10,343 nucleotides of DNA from Anaerolineae bacterium (GTDB taxonomy: Bacteria; Chloroflexota; Anaerolineae; JAAYZQ01): positions 1-10,343 of the forward strand of contig JAFGOG010000541.1 of NCBI GenBank assembly GCA_016926595.1, written 5' to 3'. A model generated the notes under the pieces. The model saw nothing but the letters and a program-made list of their open reading frames with translations. It was not told the DNA's origin and searched no databases. The first letter of the stretch is position 1, and every line of letters starts with the position of its first letter. Shown here piece after piece: positions 1 to 6,042 of the stretch. Made by a program: the position numbers and the translations under genes.

Positions 1-223
1 AGAACGCGTAGCTTCCCAAGGAAGCACAGCGTGACGAGATAGACGGCGGTTGGTGGTTATCTGGTAGTTCACCCCCGCCATCCACCCAGGATCGTGCACA
101 ACGGCCCGTCTCGGACGGGCCGTTGCTCTTTCCTCCCCCAATCTGCCTGGATGATGCGGCACTGAACATCCAATCACCCGACTGCCCCGCCCTTCACCAT
201 TCCAGGGCTAGGCCATGCCCCCG
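1..223. other. Left-edge region without a recognisable gene
   Basis: All three plus-strand frames close within the first 42 bases, in tag, tga and tag codons, so at most a 13-codon tail of an upstream plus-strand gene could lie here, and its identity cannot be told. Bases 1-20 resemble the D-arm to anticodon-loop part of a glycine tRNA(CCC), but the matching 3' half is absent, so I do not call a tRNA. The only clear element is the hairpin at 100-124, listed separately. From 125 to 223 I see only the 3' flank of the leftward beta-helix gene. Confidence 0.5.
100..124 (+). terminator. Rho-independent terminator of an upstream gene
   Basis: A perfect 11-bp GC-rich stem (AACGGCCCGTC at 100-110 pairing with GACGGGCCGTT at 114-124) closes a TCG loop. 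It is followed on the plus strand by GCTCTTTCC, a short and imperfect U-tract. It would end a transcript arriving from left of the window. On the minus strand no T-run follows, so it is less likely to serve the beta-helix gene that ends at 224, though a bidirectional role is possible. Confidence 0.65.
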
Positions 224-236
224 CTATGGCGGGGGC
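217..236 (-). other. GC hairpin overlapping the beta-helix stop codon
   Basis: GCCCCCGC (217-224) pairs with GCGGGGGC (229-236) around a 4-base loop, and the stop codon of the minus-strand gene (226-224) lies in the loop and stem. No T-run follows on the minus strand, so it does not look like an intrinsic terminator. It may simply come from the proline-run codons that end the gene, or it may protect the mRNA 3' end. Confidence 0.35.
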
Positions 237-1777
237 GGCGGGCCGCCGCCTCCGACGTAGGTCACCACCTGGTTCGTGTTGAACGTGGTCCACACGTTCC
301 CCCCGGCATAGGTTGCGCCGGTGTAGAGCCCATAGAAGTTGGTCCCGCCAGAGATGGTGCCTCCCGTATAGACGGTATAGGTTCTGTAGCCCAGGAGCGC
401 CGGCGAGGTAAAGATCATGCTCTGATAGGTCTTGCTCACCAGGAACGTGAGGGTATCATCCCCATCGTCGCGCTCGATGTGCATGGCCGTGCCGACCGGC
501 CTGCCGCTGATCACCGCGACACGCTGTCCAGAGGCATTCGATACCGCGCTGTTCGTGCCCCCCGAGGCCACCACGATCCCGCCGTTAATGGCGATCTGGC
601 ACTGGTCACAATCAAAGCCGCCTTCAGGCACGTTGCCGCCCAGGGCCACGACGAGACCGCCATTGACATTCAGCGTGCCGTTCGAGTTTACCCCATCGGC
701 GGCGGCGTTCAGATAGATCTGCCCGCCGTTGATGGTCACGTCCGTCGCGGCGTTCAGCCCGTCATCGCTGACCAGGATCGTGATCGCCCCGTCGTCGATG
801 ACCAGGGTGCCCTCGCTCTTGATACCATTGACGCCCGTGATCACGTCGATCGTGCCGCTGATGACCGCCAGGTCGGTCGCCGCGACCAGGCCATCATCGC
901 TGACCGCCACCGTGATCGATCCGCCGCCGATCGTGAGGCGCTCCTTGCTCTCGATGCCGTCCACGCCCGATGTGACATCAATCGTGCTGCCGGTGATGGT
1001 CAGAGGCATTGCGCTGACGAGGCCATCATCCGCCACCGCCAGGGTCAACACGCTGTTCTCGATCAGGAGTGTCCCCTCGCTCTCGAGGCCATCGTTCGCC
1101 TCGGTGACGTCGATCGTCGCTCCCTGCACGCTGATGGCATCATTGGCGTGCAGGCCATCGGTGTGCGCGGCGATCGTGATCGTTCCCCCGTCGATGGTCA
1201 GATCGTCGTCGCTGACGATGCCATGTTTGTAGACGCCAGTGATCGCCAACGCGCCATTGCCAGAGACGATCAGTGTGTCATTGCTGAACAACGTGCCCTT
1301 TTCCGTCGAGTCCGCGCCATCGCTCAACACGTTTGAGGTGCCGTCGGCCAGCACAAGCGTCACCGACGGGGCTTCGGTCACCATGATCGCCGGCCCGCTG
1401 GCATGAGTGATGACGGCACTATCCAGGATCAGCTCCACCGTCTCGGTAACGTTCACATTGATCATACCGTCGGCGAGCGTGCCGGTGGCACTGAATGTGC
1501 CGCCGGCGACGATCGTGGCCGTGGTGCCCGATATCACCACGCCGGGGCCGTCGACCACGATCGGATCGCCCAGGTAGATCACCGTTTCAGCAGCGGCAGA
1601 CCTGGGCAGAGGATCCGCAATTTCGACAGGGGCAGCCATGATACAGGCTACGTTGGCAGCCACAGAGGCGGAACCAGTGCCCTGAGGTGTAGCGCTGGCC
1701 TCAACCGGGCTGCTGGAACAAAGGCCTGAACCGGACATGAGAGAGAGTACCAACCATAGAACCAAGAGTTTCTTCAT
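224..1777 (-). CDS. Secreted beta-helix carbohydrate-binding protein (Cthe_2159/DUF4353-like)
   Basis: Predicted exported protein of 517 residues. I chose the ATG at 1777 because GGAGGGTGAAGAAAGG precedes it and because it opens a textbook signal peptide: MKKLL, a hydrophobic stretch, then an A-x-A site near residue 29. A cysteine at residue 20 lies in a poor lipobox. The core (about residues 185-382) is nine coils of exactly 22 residues, each starting with a D/N/H-G-(L/I/V) step, as in right-handed parallel beta-helices of the Cthe_2159 family, whose founding member binds cellulose and pectin and places Ca2+ at such Asp turns. A CDQC pair and a Tyr/Gly-rich tail ending in four Gly and five Pro follow. 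The role is inferred as binding or possibly cleaving an acidic polysaccharide outside the cell. The frame stays open upstream into a sigma-factor fragment (1778-1996), so a 590-residue fusion from the TTG at 1996 is also possible; it would put the signal peptide in the middle of the chain. Confidence 0.8.
   Translation of the reverse strand: MKKLLVLWLVLSLMSGSGLCSSSPVEASATPQGTGSASVAANVACIMAAPVEIADPLPRSAAAETVIYLGDPIVVDGPGVVISGTTATIVAGGTFSATGTLADGMINVNVTETVELILDSAVITHASGPAIMVTEAPSVTLVLADGTSNVLSDGADSTEKGTLFSNDTLIVSGNGALAITGVYKHGIVSDDDLTIDGGTITIAAHTDGLHANDAISVQGATIDVTEANDGLESEGTLLIENSVLTLAVADDGLVSAMPLTITGSTIDVTSGVDGIESKERLTIGGGSITVAVSDDGLVAATDLAVISGTIDVITGVNGIKSEGTLVIDDGAITILVSDDGLNAATDVTINGGQIYLNAAADGVNSNGTLNVNGGLVVALGGNVPEGGFDCDQCQIAINGGIVVASGGTNSAVSNASGQRVAVISGRPVGTAMHIERDDGDDTLTFLVSKTYQSMIFTSPALLGYRTYTVYTGGTISGGTNFYGLYTGATYAGGNVWTTFNTNQVVTYVGGGGPPPPP
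632..1225 (-). repeat. Nine 66-bp coding repeats (22-residue beta-helix coils)
   Basis: Reading leftwards from 1225, a D/H/N-G-(L/I/V) step recurs every 22 codons: counted from the TTG at 1996, at residues 258, 280, 302, 324, 346, 368, 390, 412 and 434. The coils alternate between two types. One carries S-E-G-T-L after the DG step (for example the coils at 302 and 390). The other carries A-A-T-(D) and ends in T-I-D-V-x-x-G-V (324, 368). The real unit is therefore a two-coil, 44-residue, 132-bp super-repeat. One DG aspartate is replaced by Asn (390) and the first by His (258). Confidence 0.8.
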
Positions 1778-1996
1778 CCTTTCTTCACCCTCCATAGAGT
1801 TTGCGCCCATGGCGCGCCACGCTTTCAGAAACGTCGCCTGGGTCAGGTTCTCGGCCTCAACCGTGTCGCCGATTCTGGAATAGATGTAACGGTAGACAGC
1901 ATCCAGGTGCAGCCGGTACAGAGCACCAAAGGCTTCGGGACTGCCGCCCTGGGCCAGGCGTATCAAGTCGACTTCGGAGGTTGTCTGACGTTCCAA
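1778..1996 (-). pseudogene. Truncated ECF sigma factor, regions 2.1-2.2 only, in frame with the beta-helix gene
   Basis: From a TTG at 1996 (an in-frame TGA lies two codons upstream; CAGGGA sits 7 bases before it) the frame encodes about 65 residues with clear ECF sigma-70 region 2 features. These are DLIRLAQGGSPEAFGALY, then VYRYIYSRIGD, then AENLTQATFLKAWRAM, which matches the family pattern AEDLTQETFLRAWR. Similarity stops just after region 2.2. Regions 2.3-2.4, which melt and read the -10 box, and all of region 4, which reads the -35 box, are missing, so it cannot work as a sigma factor. The frame then runs through M-E-G-E-E-R into the signal peptide of the beta-helix protein. The simplest reading is a deletion that removed the rest of a sigma gene and joined its promoter and start to the next gene. 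A selected leader or fusion is the alternative. Confidence 0.7.
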
Positions 1997-2025
1997 CGGT
2001 CAGTCCCTGTCCAGGCCTTTCACAA

Positions 2026-2054
2026 AGTATAACGAGCCACGCTGCCAGATATTA
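2026..2054 (-). promoter_or_regulatory. Candidate promoter for the sigma-fragment/beta-helix transcript
   Basis: On the minus strand TATACT (2031-2026) is a good -10 box, and 17 bases upstream lies TAATAT (2054-2049), a poor -35. The start of transcription would fall near 2019, leaving a leader of about 20 bases before the TTG at 1996. A second weaker candidate is an extended -10, TGCTACAAT, at about 2102-2094. The spacing and the lack of any other promoter-like element nearer the gene support the first. Confidence 0.45.
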
Positions 2055-2157
2055 CAGTCTGAAGTTTCGGGCTGCTGGTTTCAACCCACCACGATTGTAG
2101 CAAGGAGATATGGAGATGGTGTGGAGTTTCTATGGAGGTTTGGCCGAGTTCGTATCG

Positions 2158-2187
2158 AAAACAGCGCCGGCCGCCGACTTGGCCGGC
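2158..2187 (-). terminator. Rho-independent terminator of the histidine kinase gene
   Basis: Read leftwards, GCCGGCC (2187-2181) pairs with GGCCGGC (2172-2166) across an 8-base loop. The run GCTGTTTTCG follows, with its four Ts at 2161-2158. It lies 34 bp beyond the kinase stop codon and ahead of the promoter of the sigma-fragment gene, so the two minus-strand genes are probably separate transcription units. Confidence 0.7.
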
Positions 2188-2220
2188 TCACGCGCCATTC
2201 TCAAGGGGAATCGATGCTGC

Positions 2221-4509
2221 TCACTTCTCGAGGGGTTCGGCCGCCCCCGAGACCTCTTCTGCCAGCGGCAGCGTAAAGAAAAACCGGCTGCCCTGTCCCG
2301 GCTGGCTCTCGACGCCGACCTGGCCGCCCAGATTTTCCACGATGCGCCGCACGATCGACAGGCCCAGCCCGTGCCCCTGGATGTGGGCTTGATCCAGCCG
2401 GGTGAAGGGTGTGAACAAACTGGCCTGCGCCTCGGCACTCAGGCCAGCGCCGTTATCCTGCACCCAGAAGCGCGCCATCTTTTCTCCTGACAGGCCGGCC
2501 AGGCCCACCCGGTCCGCACCGATTTGAATCTGCGGCGGCTGCCCGGCATACTTGATGGCATTGCTGATATAGTTGTCCCACACGTGCTCAATCCAGGGCG
2601 CATAGCCCAGCGCCACCGGCCAGGCAGCCCCATCCTCCAGGGTAATCCGAGCCTGCCGCTTCTGAATGAGCGGCTCCAACTGGTCGATGGCCTCCCCAGC
2701 CACGACGCCCATGTCCAACGGTTCGGGCGTGATCTCTTGCTGGCGGATGCCGGACAGCAGCATCAAGTCCTCAATGATCCGACTGAGCTTTTGTCCGTTG
2801 CGCAGAACATGGTAGGCCGCTTTAGCCACCTCGGGCGGCGACATGGTATCGAGGTCATCGACCAAAAGCTGGCCAAAGCCGATGACAATGCTGAGCGGGT
2901 TCTGGAGATCGTGCGCCACTGTGTGAGCAAAGGCGTCCAGCTCGGCATTCCGCACAGCCAACTGCTCGGCATACTGGCTCAGTGCCTCCTGCGCCCGTTT
3001 GCGCTCGACAATCGTCCACACGATATCGGCCACGTAAGAAACCAGGGCGACATCCCGGTCGTCATACTCTGCGGGCTTGTTGCCCACCCCCAGGATGGAC
3101 ACGATACGCCCCTCGCGCATAATGGGTACCACCAGCTCACGCCTGACCTCGGCATGACCGGGCGGCATGCCCTTGCGATGGGGCAGCGCTGCATAGTCGT
3201 TGTGGATGACCGGCCGGCGCTGGTAGACACAATCGACCCACACGCCAGCCTGGTCCAGGCCATAGTGCAGCCCTGCGCCTTCGGCCGTACAGAATTCCTC
3301 GAGCGTGCGGGTGGACCAGGCCTGCAGAGAGAGCGTTTTCTGGTCAGCTTCGACAAAGTGATAAAAGCCGATCGGGCTGTGGGTGATCAGCCCGATTTCG
3401 TCCAGGGCCTGCCGCATCAGCTCGAGCAGGGAGTGATCGGCGGCAAACTCTAGCAACCGCAGGCGCAATTGAATAATCTCTTCGGCTTGGTTGCGCTCGG
3501 TGACGTCGTGCAGCAAGAACAACCGCCCCAGCGCACGGCCGCGCGCGTCGTGGACGAGGGAAACCATCAAGTCATAGGCACGCGGACCTTCGCCGCAGTC
3601 CAGCGTCACCTGTTCCTTGCCGGTCGACAGGTCAGGGTAACGCCGGAACAGGTCGGCCCACGGCAGCGGCAGCGTCTCGGGGATCGCACCGCCGGCTTGG
3701 GCCACCAGGCCGCAGGCCGCCTGCACCGCACGGTTGAAATCCACCAGGTGGCCGTGCGTGTCCAGGACAAAGACCAGATCGTCAATGGCTTCCATGGCCG
3801 CGCTGCGCGCCACCGGGGCGACGTCGAACAGCCGCAAGCGCAGGATCGCCCAGGCCAGAAGCGGGCTGGTGAGGACAAGGGCGATCGAGGTCGGGTTAAA
3901 GCCACGCCAGGGCGTAATGCCAATCGTAAAGAGCCCGTTGGCAAGCGAGGGGGCCAGGATGCCCAGGATGAGGATCAGCGTATTCTGTGCATAGAGCGCA
4001 CGGACGCGGAATGCTCGGACCAAAACCCAGATCGCCCCCACCTCAATCACAATCGTGTACCACTGAACAACCCAGTGCATCGGCCCGCCATCCCAGATCA
4101 ACAGCGGAAAAGGAGCGTCCAGATTCACCTGAAAGTTGTAGCGGTACCAAGAATGATAGCCGCCGGTCCAGGTCAACACGATAGTCAAGATCGGCACCAC
4201 GAGCAGCAGGGCCAGCCGGCGCCGGGTGAGCCAGGCGCCCTGGCCGACATATTCGAGCACCAGCCACAGGAATCCCAGCGGCAGCAAGACAGTAACAGTT
4301 ATGCGCAGGTTCATCCAGAGAATCTTGAGCGGCAGTGAGGCCGTGGACAGGTCAAGCGCATAGTTCACCGCGACAAAGGCGGTCAAAGCCATCACCATGG
4401 CGAAGGGTGTGGCAGCGGGGATGTTACGAAAGCGGAGCACATAGAGGGCCAGGCCGGCCTGCAAGACGGCCGCCCCCAATTGCAGCCAGAAAAGCCCGGT
4501 GTAGATCAT
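2221..4509 (-). CDS. Membrane sensor histidine kinase (7TM-PAS-GAF-HisKA-HATPase)
   Basis: Hybrid-input sensor kinase of 762 residues. I chose the ATG at 4509, with AGGGGG 6 bases before it, over the TTG at 4530. Domains in order: about seven hydrophobic segments (residues 2-226) as in the 7TM histidine-kinase N-terminal family; a PAS domain (about 235-340, ending in LLHDVTERNQAEE); a GAF domain (about 358-505, with the IGFYHFVE and RRELVVPI stretches common in this class); HisKA with phospho-acceptor His533 in AHDLQNPL; and a catalytic ATPase domain with N-box WDNYISNAIKYA (Asn646, Asn650), G1 box DNGAG (685-689) and G2 box GHGLGL (712-717). All residues needed for autophosphorylation are present. 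It has its own promoter and terminator, and no response regulator lies in the window, so it is an orphan here. It is divergent from the enzyme operon, which makes regulation of that operon plausible but unproven. Confidence 0.93.
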   Translation of the reverse strand: MIYTGLFWLQLGAAVLQAGLALYVLRFRNIPAATPFAMVMALTAFVAVNYALDLSTASLPLKILWMNLRITVTVLLPLGFLWLVLEYVGQGAWLTRRRLALLLVVPILTIVLTWTGGYHSWYRYNFQVNLDAPFPLLIWDGGPMHWVVQWYTIVIEVGAIWVLVRAFRVRALYAQNTLILILGILAPSLANGLFTIGITPWRGFNPTSIALVLTSPLLAWAILRLRLFDVAPVARSAAMEAIDDLVFVLDTHGHLVDFNRAVQAACGLVAQAGGAIPETLPLPWADLFRRYPDLSTGKEQVTLDCGEGPRAYDLMVSLVHDARGRALGRLFLLHDVTERNQAEEIIQLRLRLLEFAADHSLLELMRQALDEIGLITHSPIGFYHFVEADQKTLSLQAWSTRTLEEFCTAEGAGLHYGLDQAGVWVDCVYQRRPVIHNDYAALPHRKGMPPGHAEVRRELVVPIMREGRIVSILGVGNKPAEYDDRDVALVSYVADIVWTIVERKRAQEALSQYAEQLAVRNAELDAFAHTVAHDLQNPLSIVIGFGQLLVDDLDTMSPPEVAKAAYHVLRNGQKLSRIIEDLMLLSGIRQQEITPEPLDMGVVAGEAIDQLEPLIQKRQARITLEDGAAWPVALGYAPWIEHVWDNYISNAIKYAGQPPQIQIGADRVGLAGLSGEKMARFWVQDNGAGLSAEAQASLFTPFTRLDQAHIQGHGLGLSIVRRIVENLGGQVGVESQPGQGSRFFFTLPLAEEVSGAAEPLEK

Positions 4510-4520
4510 TCCTTGCCCCC

Positions 4521-4539
4521 TGCTGGCCAACCGCCAGCA
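4521..4539 (-). promoter_or_regulatory. Stem-loop just upstream of the kinase ribosome site
   Basis: In the kinase leader TGCTGGC (4539-4533) pairs with GCCAGCA (4527-4521) around a 5-base loop, directly upstream of the AGGGGG Shine-Dalgarno. The alternative TTG start at 4530 falls in the loop. It may tune translation or mRNA decay; there is no evidence of a ligand-binding fold. Confidence 0.35.
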
Positions 4540-4567
4540 TGGACATCCCGATCGTCCAGCCTATCCT

Positions 4568-4595
4568 ATTATATTCCTCACCGGCCAAGTGTCAA
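4568..4595 (-). promoter_or_regulatory. Near-consensus sigma-70 promoter for the histidine kinase
   Basis: On the minus strand TTGACA (4595-4590) and TATAAT (4573-4568) are both perfect hexamers, separated by 16 bases. Transcription would start near 4561 and give a leader of about 50 bases before the ATG at 4509. The strength suggests constitutive expression unless a repressor binds nearby. Confidence 0.8.
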
Positions 4596-4617
4596 ATTCT
4601 CGCCACGTGACCGGCAC

Positions 4618-4636
4618 GACCAGGACACGGACCAGG
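4618..4636. promoter_or_regulatory. Paired GACCAGG direct repeats between the divergent promoters
   Basis: GACCAGG occurs at 4618-4624 and again at 4630-4636, 12 bases apart start to start, upstream of both the leftward and the rightward promoter. Tandem sites about one helical turn apart can be regulator-binding sites, but a 7-base repeat in GC-rich DNA may be chance. Confidence 0.2.
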
Positions 4637-4682
4637 CCCAGAACGGCCAGCCAGTCTCAGGAACCTGTTAGCAGCCAGCCTT

Positions 4683-4712
4683 TTGCCTTTTCCCGGCGAT
4701 CTATGGTACAAT
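4683..4712 (+). promoter_or_regulatory. Candidate promoter of the four-enzyme operon
   Basis: TTGCCT (4683-4688) and TACAAT (4707-4712) are spaced by 18 bases, and TGG directly before the -10 makes it an extended -10 element. Transcription would start near 4719, leaving a leader of about 83 bases before the ATG at 4802. The leader holds only a small CCTG/CAGG hairpin around 4750-4763, and I see no riboswitch. Confidence 0.6.
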
Positions 4713-4801
4713 CAAGCCATCCATCGTGAGGCAGACTGGTGACCATTCGGCCTGGCGGGCAGGTCATTGTTCGCCGACAGGCATCGAAGAGGAGGAGGGA
4801 G

Positions 4802-6028
4802 ATGAAAGTTGACCGTATCGAGCTTTTCCATGTGGCGATTCCGCTGCCCAAGCCGTTCTACCCGGCGTGGATCCCCGGCTACCCCCAGACCGTCAACCGC
4901 TTCACCCTGCTGCGCCTGACCACCGACGAGGGCGTGCAGGGCCTGGCCGCGGGCGTCGCCTTTGAGCGCGAGCGCGAGGGCCTGGGTGGATTACTCGGCC
5001 CCTACCTGATCGGCCTCGATCCCCTCGACATTCCCACCGCCCGCCAGCGCATCCGCGAAGCGAGTTTTTTGGGCTGGCGCAACTACTGGCTCGAAGCTGC
5101 CTTCTGGGATATCCGCGGCAAGGTGGAGGGCAAGCCGGTGTGGGCGCTGCTCGGGGGAACGGAAAGCGGGCGTGTGAACGTCTATGCCTCCACGGGCGAG
5201 GTCCATCCCCCCGCCCAACGCGCCGAGGAGGTGCTCAAGTTGCGCGACATGGGGTTCAAGGCCGTCAAGCTGCGGGTGCACAGCTTTGACCCAGCCGAGG
5301 ACGTGGCCCAGGTGGAGGCGGTGCGCCGCGCCGTGGGTGATTCGCTCGTCCTGGGCGTGGATGCTAACCAGGGCTGGCGGGTGGCCCTCATCGACGACGC
5401 GCCACTCTGGACGCTGGAGCGCGCGACGGCTTTTGCGCAGGCGTGTGCCGACCTGGGCGTGGCCTGGATCGAAGAGCCGCTCGACATGTATGCCTACGAC
5501 GAGCTGGCCGAGCTGCGCCGCCGCTCCGACGTGCCCATTGCCGGCGGCGAGATGAATGGCGGCTGGCACGAATTCAAGGTCATGATCGAGAAGGGCAGTT
5601 ACGACATCTACCAGCCCGACGCCACCATGGGCGGCGGCATCGGCGACGTAATGCACGTCCTGGACGCCTGCCGCAAACAGGGACTGGGCTACACCCCGCA
5701 CACCTGGACCAATGGCCTGGGCTTTCTCATCAACCTGCACGTCTATGCCGCCGGACCGCGCACCTACCCGATCGAGTACCCGTTCGAGCCGCCGAGCTGG
5801 GTGCCCGAGGCGCGCGATGGCCTGCTGATCGAGCCGATCCATGTCGCCGCCGATGGCACCGTCGCCGTGCCCGATGCGCCCGGCCTGGGCATCGAGATCA
5901 ACGAGGACAGGCTCGCCCGCTATGGCGAGAAATATTTCGAGATCACGTCGAGCGGGCTGGCGATCAAGACCATCCGCGACAAGGGGCTGTTCACCGCGCT
6001 GAAACTGGCGCGCAAGAAAAAGCGGTAG
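4802..6028 (+). CDS. Mandelate racemase/muconate lactonizing family (enolase superfamily) enzyme
   Basis: Predicted cytosolic Mg2+ enzyme of 408 residues, near the family's usual 370-410. It would abstract the proton next to a carboxylate, most probably as an acid-sugar dehydratase. I chose the ATG at 4802, preceded by GAGGAGGAGGGAG, rather than a GTG at 4739. The capping domain spans about 1-125 and the barrel follows. Visible active-site elements: K156-L-R158 at the end of the second strand; metal ligands Asp187 (VDANQG), Glu224 (IEEPL) and Glu250 (AGGE); and a His300-Asp273 dyad (TPHTW, YQPD). The spacings 224-250-273-300 equal those of mandelate racemase (221-247-270-297). Glu325 may be the electrophile. 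The K-x-R form and His dyad point away from the muconate cycloisomerase and dipeptide epimerase subgroups, which use K-x-K and a lysine. The substrate cannot be read from sequence. The C-terminus is strongly basic (ARKKKR). It is the first gene of the operon. Confidence 0.9.
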   Translation: MKVDRIELFHVAIPLPKPFYPAWIPGYPQTVNRFTLLRLTTDEGVQGLAAGVAFEREREGLGGLLGPYLIGLDPLDIPTARQRIREASFLGWRNYWLEAAFWDIRGKVEGKPVWALLGGTESGRVNVYASTGEVHPPAQRAEEVLKLRDMGFKAVKLRVHSFDPAEDVAQVEAVRRAVGDSLVLGVDANQGWRVALIDDAPLWTLERATAFAQACADLGVAWIEEPLDMYAYDELAELRRRSDVPIAGGEMNGGWHEFKVMIEKGSYDIYQPDATMGGGIGDVMHVLDACRKQGLGYTPHTWTNGLGFLINLHVYAAGPRTYPIEYPFEPPSWVPEARDGLLIEPIHVAADGTVAVPDAPGLGIEINEDRLARYGEKYFEITSSGLAIKTIRDKGLFTALKLARKKKR

Positions 6029-6042
6029 GAGAGGGTGGATCT

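Noticed and set aside
1..20. Similarity of the first 20 bases to the D-arm/anticodon-loop part of tRNA-Gly(CCC), as if a tRNA broken at the anticodon loop
   Set aside because: No complementary 3' anticodon stem, T-loop (TTCRA) or acceptor end follows within 100 bases, and the 5' half is outside the window. The match could be chance; a covariance-model scan with the upstream sequence would decide.
215..1336. Plus-strand frame of 373 codons
   Set aside because: It lies antisense to the beta-helix repeats. Its own repetitive Asp/Arg-rich text mirrors that 66-bp periodicity, and it has no ribosome site or recognisable domain.
2110..2490. Plus-strand frame of 126 codons with AAGGAG before its ATG
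   Set aside because: Apart from the good ribosome site it has no recognisable domain, crosses the kinase terminator and runs antisense into the kinase catalytic domain, so it is best read as a shadow.
2524..3453. Plus-strand frame of 309 codons opposite the kinase
   Set aside because: Antisense to well-conserved HisKA, GAF and ATPase coding sequence. Long open antisense frames are common in GC-rich genes.
4991..5842. Minus-strand frame of 283 codons opposite the enolase-family gene
   Set aside because: The plus strand here carries every catalytic residue of the enolase superfamily. The antisense frame shows no motif or start signal.
5443..6042. A possible 200-residue N-terminal extension of the COG2108-like protein
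   Set aside because: The frame is open upstream, but it is out of frame with the real enolase-family gene and Arg-rich without motifs. The ATG at 6043 has its own GGAGAGGG site.
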